Assembly (NCBI GenBank): GCA_002835675.1
Contig: PIZR01000003.1
Coordinates: 186,001-250,000, forward strand
Length of the DNA: 64,000 nucleotides
Reading direction: 5' to 3'
Source of the DNA: Bacillus sp. BA3
GTDB taxonomy: Bacteria > Bacillota > Bacilli > Bacillales > DSM-1321
Made by a program: the position numbers and the translations under genes. Each line of letters begins with the position of its first letter. Positions within the stretch are counted from its first letter, which is position 1. The notes beneath the pieces are model-generated. The model was not told where the DNA came from, searched no databases, and was given only the letters and a program-made list of their open reading frames with translations. Shown here one piece after another: positions 17,505-26,397 of the stretch.

Positions 17505-17518
17505 ATGACACTTGTCAT
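17505..17518 (-). promoter_or_regulatory. Candidate DesR operator upstream of des
   Basis: Perfect inverted repeat ATGACA-CT-TGTCAT, 122 bases before the des start. A TATACT -10-like element lies closer to the gene (about 17453-17458) without a good -35, as expected for an activated promoter. Assignment to DesR is by position and is not proven. Confidence 0.45.
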
Positions 17519-17643
17519 ATACTTGTCTGCTTCAAAACTTTTCACACGTATTTTTTCCTCATTCATCATTTTTACACTTAAAAAAACGATGAATTCCCAT
17601 CAATCTGATTCCAAGAAATAGCCTTACATTTATTCGAGCAAAT

Positions 17644-17670
17644 AAAAAAGGATCCGCCGCTTGGCGAACC
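17644..17670 (-). terminator. Terminator of the CitST-like regulator genes
   Basis: Stem with TTCGCC-AAGC-GGCGGA at its core, then T6 on the minus strand, directly after the regulator stop. Confidence 0.8.
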
Positions 17671-17673
17671 CAT

Positions 17674-18381
17674 TTATATCTTGATGGCATAAACCCTTTC
17701 AGGACGTCCTACCGTGCCATATGTTAAATCGGCATCAATTTTTTCCTCTGACATCAAGTGCTCCAGATAACGCCTTGCCGTTGTCCTGCTCACACCGATT
17801 TCCTTTGCCACTATTTCGGCAGTTAAACCCGGGGAGGATTTCCCCAACACAACCATCACCTTCTCCAAAGTCATCCGATCAATCCCTTTTGGCAGTGAAG
17901 CCTGTTCCCTCTCTTTTTCTTTCATATCCTTTCGCAAAAGCTTATCAACCTGTTGCTGCGTTACGGGAAAATTGCCCTTTTCCAATTCAGACAGCTTAAT
18001 GTGATACTCTTGATATCGGAGTAGGGACTGCTTGAAACGTTCAAATGCGACAGGCTTGATAATATAATCGAATATGCCGATTTTGATAGCTTCCTGGACT
18101 TTTTCGATTTCTTTAGCAGCCGTTATCATAATGACATCCATTTGTTTGCTTTGCTGCTTGATTTCCTTCAGGATATCGAGCCCATTCATATCCGGAAAAT
18201 ACATATCGAGCAGCAATAGATCCGGCTGCATGATTTCAATGAAGCTTTTAGCTTCGTCATAGCTTGACGCGATTCCGATCGTTTGAAACCCCTCAAGCTT
18301 TTCGATGAATAGCTTTTGTATTTCGGCAATCCGCAGGTCATCTTCTACGATTAAAACTTCTATATCGCGATTGGCCATCAT
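17674..18381 (-). CDS. CitB-family response regulator (CitT/DctR-like)
   Basis: Response regulator (235 aa) expected to activate the neighbouring tctCBA transporter in response to external di- or tricarboxylates. Receiver domain with EDD near residue 14, phospho-Asp in LLLDMYFPDMNG near 58, Thr in MITAAKE and Lys in YIIKPVAF. The C-terminal HTH (LTAEIVAKEIGVSRTTARRYLEHL) is of the CitT/DpiA type. AGAGGTG precedes the ATG, which overlaps the end of the kinase gene. The substrate link is inferred from gene neighbours. Confidence 0.85.
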   Translation of the reverse strand: MMANRDIEVLIVEDDLRIAEIQKLFIEKLEGFQTIGIASSYDEAKSFIEIMQPDLLLLDMYFPDMNGLDILKEIKQQSKQMDVIMITAAKEIEKVQEAIKIGIFDYIIKPVAFERFKQSLLRYQEYHIKLSELEKGNFPVTQQQVDKLLRKDMKEKEREQASLPKGIDRMTLEKVMVVLGKSSPGLTAEIVAKEIGVSRTTARRYLEHLMSEEKIDADLTYGTVGRPERVYAIKI

Positions 18382-19970
18382 GAAATCACCTCTCTGTTTT
18401 TTGGCAGTGCTACAGTAAATATCGTATATTCCCCTTCTTTCGTCGAAAAAGTGATATACCCCCCTAATCCATCTATCGCTTCCTGAACAAGGCTCAAACC
18501 TATACCTGAATTGGTTTGATGGCTTTTCGTCGTAAAGCCGTTCTGGAAAATCAGTTCGGTAACATCTGAATTCATCCCTTTTCCATTATCTTCAACCTCT
18601 ATGATTAACTCTTTACCCAAGTCCGTGACGAACAACGATACCCTTTTTTCTTCCCTATCGTTTTCCCGTACAGCTTCGAAGGCATTATTGATGAGGTTGC
18701 CGATGATCGTCACTAATAAATCTCGATCTATTTCGGACGGAATATCTTTAAAACTGCTTTCTCTATCAATTGTAAAATCAATTTTCAGCTCACTGGCTAA
18801 ACTTACCTTCCCTAAGATGAACCCAGCAATGATCGGATCAGGTACTTCCTTCATTAGAAAGTGAATGAAGCCTTGGGTGACATCCACTTCCTTCGATATG
18901 AAATCCATCGCTTCTTTATATGAACCGAGTTGAATCAGTCCTAGCAGTGTATAGAGCCGATTCGAATATTCATGTGTCTGGGCCCTCAGCCCCTCTGCAT
19001 ATGCCTTTACATGTGACAGTTCCTGAAGGAGATTGGATAGTTCCGATTTATTTCTCAAACTTGCAACGGCACCGATAATTTCACCCTGTCCATCCAAAAT
19101 GGGAATCCGGCTTGCCAAAAAAACTTCACCGTCAATCATGAATTCCTGATCATACTCGGCCCGTGCCGTGCTGACTACATCTAGCAAATGTGTATGCGTG
19201 ATGACTTTTTCGATTTTTTGCCCGCGAAGCATGACGTCCTTAGGGATATGAAGGATTTTATGCGCCGTTTCATTGACGACCGTGATTTTCCCATGAACAT
19301 CAATGGCAATGATGCCTTCATGAATGGATTCCAAAATGGCATGCTTCTCTTGAAACATCCAGGCGATCTCTTTCGGCTCCAGACCCAGTATCGCCTTTTT
19401 TATATTGAATGAAATGAAAAAGGCTACCAATAAACCGCCGATTAATATAAAAGAGATGATCCAGACGATCTTTCTTTGTATACTGGTCACTTCTTTTTCA
19501 ATATCATCCTGAAGGTAGCCAACGGAGACGACTCCAATGACTTTTTCATTTGCGATTATCGGGGATTTCCCCCTTATTGAAGGACCCAATGTCCCAGTGG
19601 ACTCCGTGATGATGGATTTCCCATCCCACACCTCGGCGTTATCTCCCCCTACCATTTTCCTCCCGATCATGTCGGGATTTGGATGGGACAGGCGTGTTTC
19701 ATTCTCATCGCCTATTACTATGAATTCCGCATCAATCTGCCTGCGAATCCTTTCCGCGATGGGCTGGATGATTACAGAAGGATTATCCGTTCGAAAAGCT
19801 TGTTTAATTTCAGGCAGCAAAGAAACGGTCTGGGCAACCGACAATGCTTTTTCCCCTGTTTCCTGCTTCAGGTTATTTTCCAGGATATTTATGAAAATAA
19901 CTTCAAAGATTCCACCCATTAAGATGATTAACGTACAGATGCCCAGCATCAACTTGGTGTGTAAACGCAT
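18378..19970 (-). CDS. CitA/DcuS-type sensor histidine kinase
   Basis: Membrane sensor kinase (530 aa) of the carboxylate-sensing class. Membrane segments at about 8-30 and 170-190 bracket an extracytoplasmic PAS-like domain; FRTDNPSVIIQPIAERIRRQ and RLSHPNPDMIGR are typical of CitA sensors. A cytoplasmic PAS domain (HAILESIHEGIIAIDVHGKITVVN) follows. The SPOB-type dimerisation helix carries the likely phospho-His in RAQTHEYSNRLY, and the ATPase domain has NLINNAFEAV, DNGKGM and SGIGLSLV. Paired with the overlapping CitT-like regulator and placed behind the tct genes, so it probably senses the transported acid. Confidence 0.87.
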   Translation of the reverse strand: MRLHTKLMLGICTLIILMGGIFEVIFINILENNLKQETGEKALSVAQTVSLLPEIKQAFRTDNPSVIIQPIAERIRRQIDAEFIVIGDENETRLSHPNPDMIGRKMVGGDNAEVWDGKSIITESTGTLGPSIRGKSPIIANEKVIGVVSVGYLQDDIEKEVTSIQRKIVWIISFILIGGLLVAFFISFNIKKAILGLEPKEIAWMFQEKHAILESIHEGIIAIDVHGKITVVNETAHKILHIPKDVMLRGQKIEKVITHTHLLDVVSTARAEYDQEFMIDGEVFLASRIPILDGQGEIIGAVASLRNKSELSNLLQELSHVKAYAEGLRAQTHEYSNRLYTLLGLIQLGSYKEAMDFISKEVDVTQGFIHFLMKEVPDPIIAGFILGKVSLASELKIDFTIDRESSFKDIPSEIDRDLLVTIIGNLINNAFEAVRENDREEKRVSLFVTDLGKELIIEVEDNGKGMNSDVTELIFQNGFTTKSHQTNSGIGLSLVQEAIDGLGGYITFSTKEGEYTIFTVALPKNREVIS

Positions 19971-19994
19971 TCAATCACCTCTACTTACATCATA

Positions 19995-20027
19995 TAAAAA
20001 AAAACCCCTTTAAAAAAGGAGTTTTTT
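19995..20027 (-). terminator. Terminator of tctCBA
   Basis: AAACTCC/GGGGTTT-type stem with a T9 run on the minus strand, between tctA and the sensor kinase. It suggests the regulator genes need read-through or a separate promoter. Confidence 0.7.
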
Positions 20028-20049
20028 CATAACATTCAGAAAATATGGG

Positions 20050-21576
20050 TTAACCTTCAATATTGATGACAACATCCTTCCCTCTCTTCTTAAGCAAAAC
20101 CGGAATGAGCAGCCATAATGCCGTTACGATCAGGAATGTCAGCGAAAGCGGCCGAGTGAAAAACAAACTGTAATCCCCATCGGATATCGTCAGTGCCCTG
20201 CGCATATTATTTTCTATCATCGGTCCTAAAACCAGTCCTAATACCAACGGGGCGATTGGATAATCATTTTTACTTAAGAAATATCCCAAGATCCCGCATC
20301 CTAGTAATAGCAATAAATCATAAGTCGATACTTGTACCGCATAAACGCCAAAAATGGAGATCGCGATAATGATTGGTATCAAATACTTCTTTGGCGTTTC
20401 AATGATTTTCGCAAAAACCTTAACGAGCGGGAGATTAAGGATGAGGAGCATCAGATTCCCGATGAACATACTGGCGATAAGTCCCCAGGCCACCTGGGGA
20501 TGGTCTTCGAATAATAATGGACCTGGCTGAACATTGTACATCATCAACGCACCCATTAAAATCGCCGTTGTACCTGAACCCGGAATTCCCAGCGTCAATA
20601 ATGGAATCATCGCTCCGCCAGAAGCCGCATTATTGGCCGTTTCAGGACCAGCCACTCCAGCGATTGCCCCCGTACCAAATCTCCCGGGTTTTTTTGATAT
20701 CCGTTTTTCCATAAGGTATGAGAAGAAGGAAGCAAGAGTGGCCCCTGCACCTGGCAGGATTCCTACAAAGAAACCTAAGAGCGATCCCCTCGCAATCGGC
20801 CCTGCAGATTCCTTGAATTCTTCTTTTGAAGGAATCAAATTATTGATCTTTGCAATTTCCCCATCATCCTCGTCTTTTTCCAGGATTGTCTTGAATACTT
20901 CCCCAAGGGCGAATAGGCCTACTGCGATCGTCAGGAATTCGACCCCTTGATACAGCCAAGGAATGTCGAATGTAAAACGGGCGATCCCGGATACATTATC
21001 GATGCCTATCGTCCCGATCAACAAACCGCAAACCGTCATGATCAGTGCCTTGGTTACGGATTTTCCCGCGAGGCCGCTGACTGCCGCCAACCCTAGAAGC
21101 ATGAGCGAAAAATACTCAGCTGGACCGAATTTAATGGCAATCGTCGATAATGGCTGAGCCAAGGCAATCATGGCGACAAGGGTGACAATCCCTCCGACGA
21201 AGGAACCGATTGCCGAAATCGATAAAGCACTCCCGGCTCTTCCCTTCTTGGCCATTTGGTAGCCATCCAGTGTGGTGACGACAGAAGAAGATTCACCAGG
21301 AGTATTCAATAGGATTGAAGTTGTCGATCCTCCATACATCGCTCCATAATAAACACCTGCAAGTAAAATGATGGCGCTTGTTGCCGCTTGCTCTGGGGGA
21401 AGTCCCCCTGTAATCGAAGCGGTTACCGGAATTAAAAGAGCCACACCGCTCATCGGCCCGATCCCCGGCAAAACGCCGACAGCCGTACCGATCAATACTC
21501 CGACAAATGCAAAAAGTATATTATACCAAGTTAGTGCCGTTTCAAAACCATGCATCAAATAATCAAAAGTGCCCAC
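20050..21576 (-). CDS. tctA: TctA, large permease of a tripartite tricarboxylate transporter
   Basis: Large membrane subunit (508 aa, about 11-12 hydrophobic segments) that imports tricarboxylates (or related acids) using ion gradients. Family signatures are clear: GVLPGIGPMSGVALLIPVT near the start, GAMYGGSTTSILLNTPGESSSVVTTLDGYQMAKKG, and the mirrored GILPGAGATLASFFSYLMEKR half-repeat. It works with TctB and the binding protein TctC encoded just upstream. The GTG start follows a GGAGG-rich stretch. The exact substrate cannot be read from sequence. Confidence 0.9.
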   Translation of the reverse strand: MGTFDYLMHGFETALTWYNILFAFVGVLIGTAVGVLPGIGPMSGVALLIPVTASITGGLPPEQAATSAIILLAGVYYGAMYGGSTTSILLNTPGESSSVVTTLDGYQMAKKGRAGSALSISAIGSFVGGIVTLVAMIALAQPLSTIAIKFGPAEYFSLMLLGLAAVSGLAGKSVTKALIMTVCGLLIGTIGIDNVSGIARFTFDIPWLYQGVEFLTIAVGLFALGEVFKTILEKDEDDGEIAKINNLIPSKEEFKESAGPIARGSLLGFFVGILPGAGATLASFFSYLMEKRISKKPGRFGTGAIAGVAGPETANNAASGGAMIPLLTLGIPGSGTTAILMGALMMYNVQPGPLLFEDHPQVAWGLIASMFIGNLMLLILNLPLVKVFAKIIETPKKYLIPIIIAISIFGVYAVQVSTYDLLLLLGCGILGYFLSKNDYPIAPLVLGLVLGPMIENNMRRALTISDGDYSLFFTRPLSLTFLIVTALWLLIPVLLKKRGKDVVINIEG

Positions 21577-21594
21577 TTCACATCCCCCTCCCCT

Positions 21595-22050
21595 TTATGA
21601 AAACCAGATTGGCCAACCCGGCAGTGTTCCCTTTAAAACATTCACGAATAAATAATAGATGATTCCGGAAAATCCTGCGGATATGATGAGCGATGTCACC
21701 CATTTATTTCGCTCCATCGTTTGAAAGCAAACAAACAAAAACAGAAAGGTCGTAATGACATATCCTATCGTTTCCAATGTCAAAATATAAATCAAGGTGG
21801 AGAGCAGAATGATGATAAAAGGTTTATATTCCAGCTTTCCCTTACCCGATTCCTGTACATTGCTCCGAAATGCCTCATAAAACAGGCGAATACTTAAAAC
21901 AGCAAGAACGAGTCCCAATACAAAAGGGAAAATGTCCGGTCCTACCGAACTTCCATAAGAAGAACTGGCCAGCTTTCTGCTTCCTATCATAAACAGCACT
22001 CCGACAGCCAGAAAGGCTACAGATGCAAAGCGATCAAATTTAACATCCAT
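21595..22050 (-). CDS. tctB: TctB, small permease subunit
   Basis: Small membrane subunit (151 aa, four hydrophobic segments) of the tripartite tricarboxylate transporter. Poorly conserved in sequence but recognisable from the IGSRKLASSSYGSSVGPDIFPFVLGLVLAVLS region and from its fixed place between tctC and tctA. The ATG at 22050 lies six bases after GGAGGG; a GTG one codon earlier is less likely. Only 18 bases separate it from tctA. Confidence 0.85.
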   Translation of the reverse strand: MDVKFDRFASVAFLAVGVLFMIGSRKLASSSYGSSVGPDIFPFVLGLVLAVLSIRLFYEAFRSNVQESGKGKLEYKPFIIILLSTLIYILTLETIGYVITTFLFLFVCFQTMERNKWVTSLIISAGFSGIIYYLFVNVLKGTLPGWPIWFS

Positions 22051-22107
22051 CACAATCCCTCCATTTCAGAAAATAAGAAGAAGGTGAAAGCACCCCCTTC
22101 TTCTCGA

Positions 22108-23130
22108 TTATTTTTCCATGCCTAAGGCTTCCAATAATTGCTGCACCTGTTTCTCCTGTTCTTCTAAAAACTTGCTGAATTCTTCACTATTTTTATACTC
22201 TTGTTCCCATCCTTGAACTTCCACTTCCTTTTTCCATTCAGAAGTTTCAACTAGCTTCTCAATGGTTCCGTCCCAAAAGGCTTTCGCTTCACCAGACATA
22301 TTCTGAGGTCCAAAAACGCCTCTCCAAATCGTGAATTCAGCATCAACACCCTGTTCCTTTGCCGTCGGTATGTCTTTTAGATCTCCACCTAAGCGTTCCG
22401 TCGAGGTTACGGCCAACACTCTAATCTTTCCTGCCTTTAAAAATTCCCTGACACTGGATGCATCCGTTCCGATCACATCTGCATTTCCGCCAAGCAATGC
22501 CGTAATCGCTTCCCCTCCACCATCGTACGAAACGTATTTAAGTTCGGTGGGATTCAAGCCATATTCATATGCTGGAAGAATGGAAATCAAATGATCCATG
22601 GATCCCGGAGCCGATCCTCCTGCGAAGGTCAATTTACGCGGATCTTTTTTCACTGCTTCCAGCACTGATTTCAAATCCTTGAATTCAGAATCTGCCTTTA
22701 CCACTATTGCCCCATAATCCTTTGTCAGCTGCGCCAAAGGAGTCGTATTTTTATATCCATAAGGACTGTTGCCTTCTTTTTTAAGGTTATTGATGATGAC
22801 AGGCGGTGAATTCACGAACAGCATGTCATTGTTATCAGCTTGCTGTGTTGCATAATCCGCCATGAAGACAGCGCCCCCGCCACCGGGTTTGTTTTCGACG
22901 GTTAATGGCTGGTTAACCAGTTTTGTCTCACCCAAGACCTTTGTAAATGAACGGGCGGTTAAATCCCATCCCCCGCCTGCGCCCGATGGAGCAACGACCG
23001 TTATGGCTTTTTTCGGATAACCTGTACTTTCTTTCTTTTCTCCTGATGTACCCGAACTGCTGCATGCACCTAAACTTAAAGCTAACGAACCCGCCAATAT
23101 GACCGCTGAAATCTTTTTACGAGAAAACAT
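22108..23130 (-). CDS. tctC: TctC, tricarboxylate-binding lipoprotein
   Basis: Extracellular solute-binding protein (340 aa) of the Bug/TctC family that feeds TctAB. The signal peptide ends in a lipobox SLGACSSSG, so the mature protein is lipid-anchored. YPKKAITVVAPSGAGGGWDLTAR is the family's first ligand-binding loop, and VENKPGGGG follows. The ATG at 23130 has AAGGGGG upstream; a 23-codon extension without a ribosome site was rejected. A strong cre site sits in the leader, so CcpA should repress the operon on glucose. First gene of tctCBA. Confidence 0.9.
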   Translation of the reverse strand: MFSRKKISAVILAGSLALSLGACSSSGTSGEKKESTGYPKKAITVVAPSGAGGGWDLTARSFTKVLGETKLVNQPLTVENKPGGGGAVFMADYATQQADNNDMLFVNSPPVIINNLKKEGNSPYGYKNTTPLAQLTKDYGAIVVKADSEFKDLKSVLEAVKKDPRKLTFAGGSAPGSMDHLISILPAYEYGLNPTELKYVSYDGGGEAITALLGGNADVIGTDASSVREFLKAGKIRVLAVTSTERLGGDLKDIPTAKEQGVDAEFTIWRGVFGPQNMSGEAKAFWDGTIEKLVETSEWKKEVEVQGWEQEYKNSEEFSKFLEEQEKQVQQLLEALGMEK

Positions 23131-23144
23131 AATAATCCCCCTTT

Positions 23145-23159
23145 TTGAAAGCGTTTTCT
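23145..23159 (-). promoter_or_regulatory. Catabolite-response element (cre) in the tctC leader
   Basis: TTGAAAGCGTTTTCT closely fits the cre consensus and lies 15-30 bases upstream of the tctC start, where CcpA binding would block transcription. Confidence 0.7.
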
Positions 23160-23266
23160 TAATTCTACAAAAATATCTTCCTTTTATTTGATTGCCCAAC
23201 TAAAATGCATAACTTCCATAACTTCCATATTGTTCATAAAGTTTTATAGCAGGAAAAGGGGGAAAA

Positions 23267-23437
23267 GACTGCTCCTTCAGAGCAGTCCAAGTTTGTAGAC
23301 AAAAGGGGTTCTATCTAAATAAAACAAAGTGATTGGAGTGGAAATTACGGTTCGGTTTTACAAACACTATAAACTGTAAACAAACTCGATTTTCATCGAG
23401 TTTGTTTACAGTTAGAGACTGCACTTTTGAGCAGCCC
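23267..23437. repeat. Hairpin-repeat patch between tctC and the AEC permease
   Basis: Three inverted repeats. 23267-23287: GACTGCTC-CTTCA-GAGCAGTC followed by TTTT on the minus strand. 23372-23413: a perfect 19-bp stem (AACTGTAAACAAACTCGAT and its complement, loop TTTC). 23418-23435: CTGC..GCAG pairing. A GTGATTGGAGTGG motif at about 23325 precedes the long stem. The long stem and that motif reappear at 58161-58290, so this is a dispersed repeat. It may end transcription of the AEC gene. Confidence 0.7.
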
Positions 23438-23439
23438 TG

Positions 23440-24366
23440 CTAGAATAGTATTTTTGATAGATATACGACCATCGTTACCGTTATGCTGCTGAATAAAGTC
23501 GACATCAAGACTGCCTGTGCCGCATACTCCGGATGGTTGTCATATTCCAAAGCGAATAATGCGCTGTTTCTTGATGTGGGAAATGAGCTTGCGATAAACA
23601 ACCCTTGGGCGACAGTCCCTTCCAAACCCAGCATGAGGATGATCAGGAAGGCGATGGATGGCGAGAGTATTAAACGGCCAATCAAGCTAAGTATAAGCGG
23701 AAGCGGAAATTGCGTCATTTTCAAATAGGCACTCTGTGCACCCAATGTAATCAAGGCAATGGCTATGAAGGCACTCGCGATATTTTCAATCGGGGTCCAT
23801 AAGAACAGCGGAATGTCGAAAGAAAAGGAATGTAATAGAAAACCGAGTAATAAAGCATAAATGACGGGGTTCTTCAAGAACTCGCGAATGGCGCCCTTCG
23901 CACTTTTTGTATGGACGGAAACGGAATTCATCAATCCATAGGTATAGGTCAACAGGTTTTGAAAGATGATCACGATGACTTGTATCGACAGCCCAAGAGG
24001 ATTTCCGTGAAAAACCATCTGGCTGACGGGTAATCCGAAATTGGCTGAGTTATTCAGGACTACACTATTTTTAAACGTGGCCGAAAGGCTTTGATCAAAC
24101 CTGGCAAGTTTAGCAATCACTGTACTCACGATGATGAGACTTACTGCTTGAAGAGCAAGGAAGCTGAATATCTGGAAGATCATCCCCCCGCCCATTTTAC
24201 TTTGATAAATATTAATAAAGCTAATGGCCGGCATGAGCAGGAAGTGATTCAATTTAGACAGCGTATTCATATCCAACTTGAATTTACGATGCAGAATGGC
24301 CCCCGCCCCTATGAGGAAAAAGACCGGCACAATGACATTCAATACGATCAGAAACAGGACACTCAC
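23440..24366 (-). CDS. Auxin-efflux-carrier (AEC) family transporter
   Basis: Membrane transporter (308 aa, about ten hydrophobic segments in two five-helix halves) of the AEC family. Bacterial members move malonate, malate or similar anions or amino-acid derivatives. The family's NSANFGLPVSQMVFHG segment is present near residue 110. I chose the GTG at 24366, eight bases after GGAGAGGAAG; the frame extends 46 codons upstream without a ribosome site. The neighbouring tct transporter and LysR regulator suggest organic-acid transport; substrate unknown. Confidence 0.8.
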   Translation of the reverse strand: MSVLFLIVLNVIVPVFFLIGAGAILHRKFKLDMNTLSKLNHFLLMPAISFINIYQSKMGGGMIFQIFSFLALQAVSLIIVSTVIAKLARFDQSLSATFKNSVVLNNSANFGLPVSQMVFHGNPLGLSIQVIVIIFQNLLTYTYGLMNSVSVHTKSAKGAIREFLKNPVIYALLLGFLLHSFSFDIPLFLWTPIENIASAFIAIALITLGAQSAYLKMTQFPLPLILSLIGRLILSPSIAFLIILMLGLEGTVAQGLFIASSFPTSRNSALFALEYDNHPEYAAQAVLMSTLFSSITVTMVVYLSKILF

Positions 24367-24494
24367 TTGACTTCCTCTCCATTCCTTAGGCAATACCTGA
24401 TGATTTACATTTACATCTCCATTTATCATAATGCCGGGATAACCATAATTAAAATACCAATAAATTATCGTTATCCATTCAAAAAAGGAATGAC

Positions 24495-24520
24495 AAAAAA
24501 GCACAGAGGTTTCTGCGCTT
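24495..24520 (-). terminator. Terminator of the LysR-family gene
   Basis: AAGCGCAG-AAACCT-CTGTGCTT stem followed by T6 on the minus strand, five bases past the regulator stop. Confidence 0.8.
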
Positions 24521-24524
24521 CCGG

Positions 24525-25397
24525 TTAAATGTCCCTCATGAAATCGACGCCTTTGACAAATTCGACAAACTCCTTGACCAGCTTTAATTCCAGCGACTTT
24601 TCATGATATAACATCCACGTATTCCTGATAAGGGGATTACCTTGCTTATCCTTAAGGTCCATTTGACGGAGATTTTGGTCCTTCTCCAATAAAACACTGG
24701 GAAGGATGCCATATCCCAGGCCATTCCTGACCATTTCTTTGCATGTATCACCTTTGTCCACTTCCATCCCCACCAAAGGAGGTCCGGAAAAATTGTCTCT
24801 CCACCAATTATCGATCATTGTTTTCAAAAGAGCATCTGTCCCATAATCGATCCTCGGCAAAAAAGGCAGGTTCCGGACTTCGATTTCTTCCTTGGAAGCA
24901 ATGCAAATCGTTTCCTCAAAAAGATGATGCCTTGATCCTGACCATTGATAGTCCCCCCGAACGATTCCGACATGCACTTCCTCCTTGTAAATGAGGTTCA
25001 GCACTTCTTTACTCCATCCAGTTGTCACATGGAAATCCACTTTGGGATATCGCTCACGAAATAATTTCAGCAGGCCTGGCAATTTATGCAGCGTAATATA
25101 GTTGGAAACACCCAGCCGTAATGTTCCACTGATTTCCTGACCCATATTGAATGCCGTCTCTTTTATCTGCCGGAGCCTGATCAGCATCTCATCTGCACAG
25201 ATGGCCAAATATTCCCCTTGAGGCGTGAATTGCACTCCCCTTGTTCCCCGCTCCACAATCTTTAGATTGAATTCCTTCTCTATTTGTTGAATCCGTTTCG
25301 TTAAAGAAGGTTGCGAGATATATAAACTTTGCGCCGTTTTAGTAATATTCTTGTGTTCATGCAACACCTTTAAAATATGCCAATCCCTTTCGTTCAT
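24525..25397 (-). CDS. LysR-family transcriptional regulator
   Basis: LysR-type DNA-binding regulator (290 aa). The N-terminal winged HTH at about 1-60 reads ILKVLHEHKNITKTAQSLYISQPSLTKRIQQIE, with the typical ISQPSLT recognition helix. The rest is the effector-binding domain (RLGVSNYITLHKLPGLLKLF..., HVGIVRGDYQW). The ATG at 25397 follows GGGGGAAGGG; 52 further upstream codons lack a ribosome site. It may control the AEC gene on the same strand just downstream, or fdhD upstream. Ligand unknown. Confidence 0.85.
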   Translation of the reverse strand: MNERDWHILKVLHEHKNITKTAQSLYISQPSLTKRIQQIEKEFNLKIVERGTRGVQFTPQGEYLAICADEMLIRLRQIKETAFNMGQEISGTLRLGVSNYITLHKLPGLLKLFRERYPKVDFHVTTGWSKEVLNLIYKEEVHVGIVRGDYQWSGSRHHLFEETICIASKEEIEVRNLPFLPRIDYGTDALLKTMIDNWWRDNFSGPPLVGMEVDKGDTCKEMVRNGLGYGILPSVLLEKDQNLRQMDLKDKQGNPLIRNTWMLYHEKSLELKLVKEFVEFVKGVDFMRDI

Positions 25398-25545
25398 AAC
25401 CCTTCCCCCGATACGCATTTCCTTGAATGTTTTATCCAAACTGTACCACAAAAGGCCTGATCGATATATCCTTTTACAAGTACATAAAAAGCCCAAGCCA
25501 TGTTGGCAAGGACTTTCCGATAAGTACCTTTTAAGCGAATGATGA

Positions 25546-26343
25546 TCATTCATTCAATTGAATTCTTTCAGGGCATGTGTAGATATTCAGTGAATCATTA
25601 CGAATGAATCCGACCGTGGTGATTCCCAATCCTTCAGCCAACTCCAAGGCCAATTCGGTTGGAGCCGATTTCGAGAGTATCAGCTCACAGCCGATTTTCG
25701 CCACCTTCAAGAGAATTTCCGATGAAATCCGGCCGCTGAACACGATAGCTTTTCCTTCTATCGAAATACCATTTTTCAGGCAATAGCCGTATATTTTGTC
25801 CAATGCGTTATGCCGTCCGATGTCCATCCTGCTTAATACGAGGCCATCGACATCACATAAAGCGGCATTGTGGACTCCACCTGTGTTCTGGAAGGTGACG
25901 GCAGAATTTTGTAAATCCTTCATCAAGCGGAAGCAGTCATCAGGAGTCAGTTTCACCGAAATATGATCCATTTTCTTGGCAGTCAATGCATCATTCACAA
26001 AGACGAAACCTTGTCTGCTCATTCCGCAGCATGATGTAATATACCGCTTATTTTGAAAATCCTGGAAGTAAGGATTCACTTTATCTGTCTTCACATGAAC
26101 AAAGCCTTCTTTTTCCTGGACCCAGATTTCTTTTATCTCATCATATTTTTTGATGATGCCTTCCGAAGCCAAATAACCAATCACCATATCCTCGATGTAT
26201 TCGGGTGTACAAACCATCGTGACGAATTCCTGGCCATTTACTTTGACAGTAACGGGATACTCCGTTACAATCGCATCTTCCGTACGCTCAGTGTTACCTT
26301 TGGTTATCCGGATGATGTCCCTCTTGATTTCAATCGCTTTCAT
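25546..26343 (-). CDS. fdhD: FdhD, formate dehydrogenase sulfurtransferase
   Basis: Chaperone (265 aa) that passes sulfur from a cysteine desulfurase to the molybdenum cofactor before its insertion into formate dehydrogenase. The sulfur-carrying cysteine pair is in ITSCCGMSRQG (Cys105/106). Other family blocks are TEYPVTVKVNG, TGGVHNAALCD and DIGRHNALDKIYGYCL. AAAAGGAG precedes the ATG at 26343. The formate dehydrogenase it serves is encoded divergently about 750 bases away. Confidence 0.93.
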   Translation of the reverse strand: MKAIEIKRDIIRITKGNTERTEDAIVTEYPVTVKVNGQEFVTMVCTPEYIEDMVIGYLASEGIIKKYDEIKEIWVQEKEGFVHVKTDKVNPYFQDFQNKRYITSCCGMSRQGFVFVNDALTAKKMDHISVKLTPDDCFRLMKDLQNSAVTFQNTGGVHNAALCDVDGLVLSRMDIGRHNALDKIYGYCLKNGISIEGKAIVFSGRISSEILLKVAKIGCELILSKSAPTELALELAEGLGITTVGFIRNDSLNIYTCPERIQLNE

Positions 26344-26397
26344 GTTCCCACTCCTTTTAATATCCAGGAGCCAATTGACCAATATGTAGGAACATGG

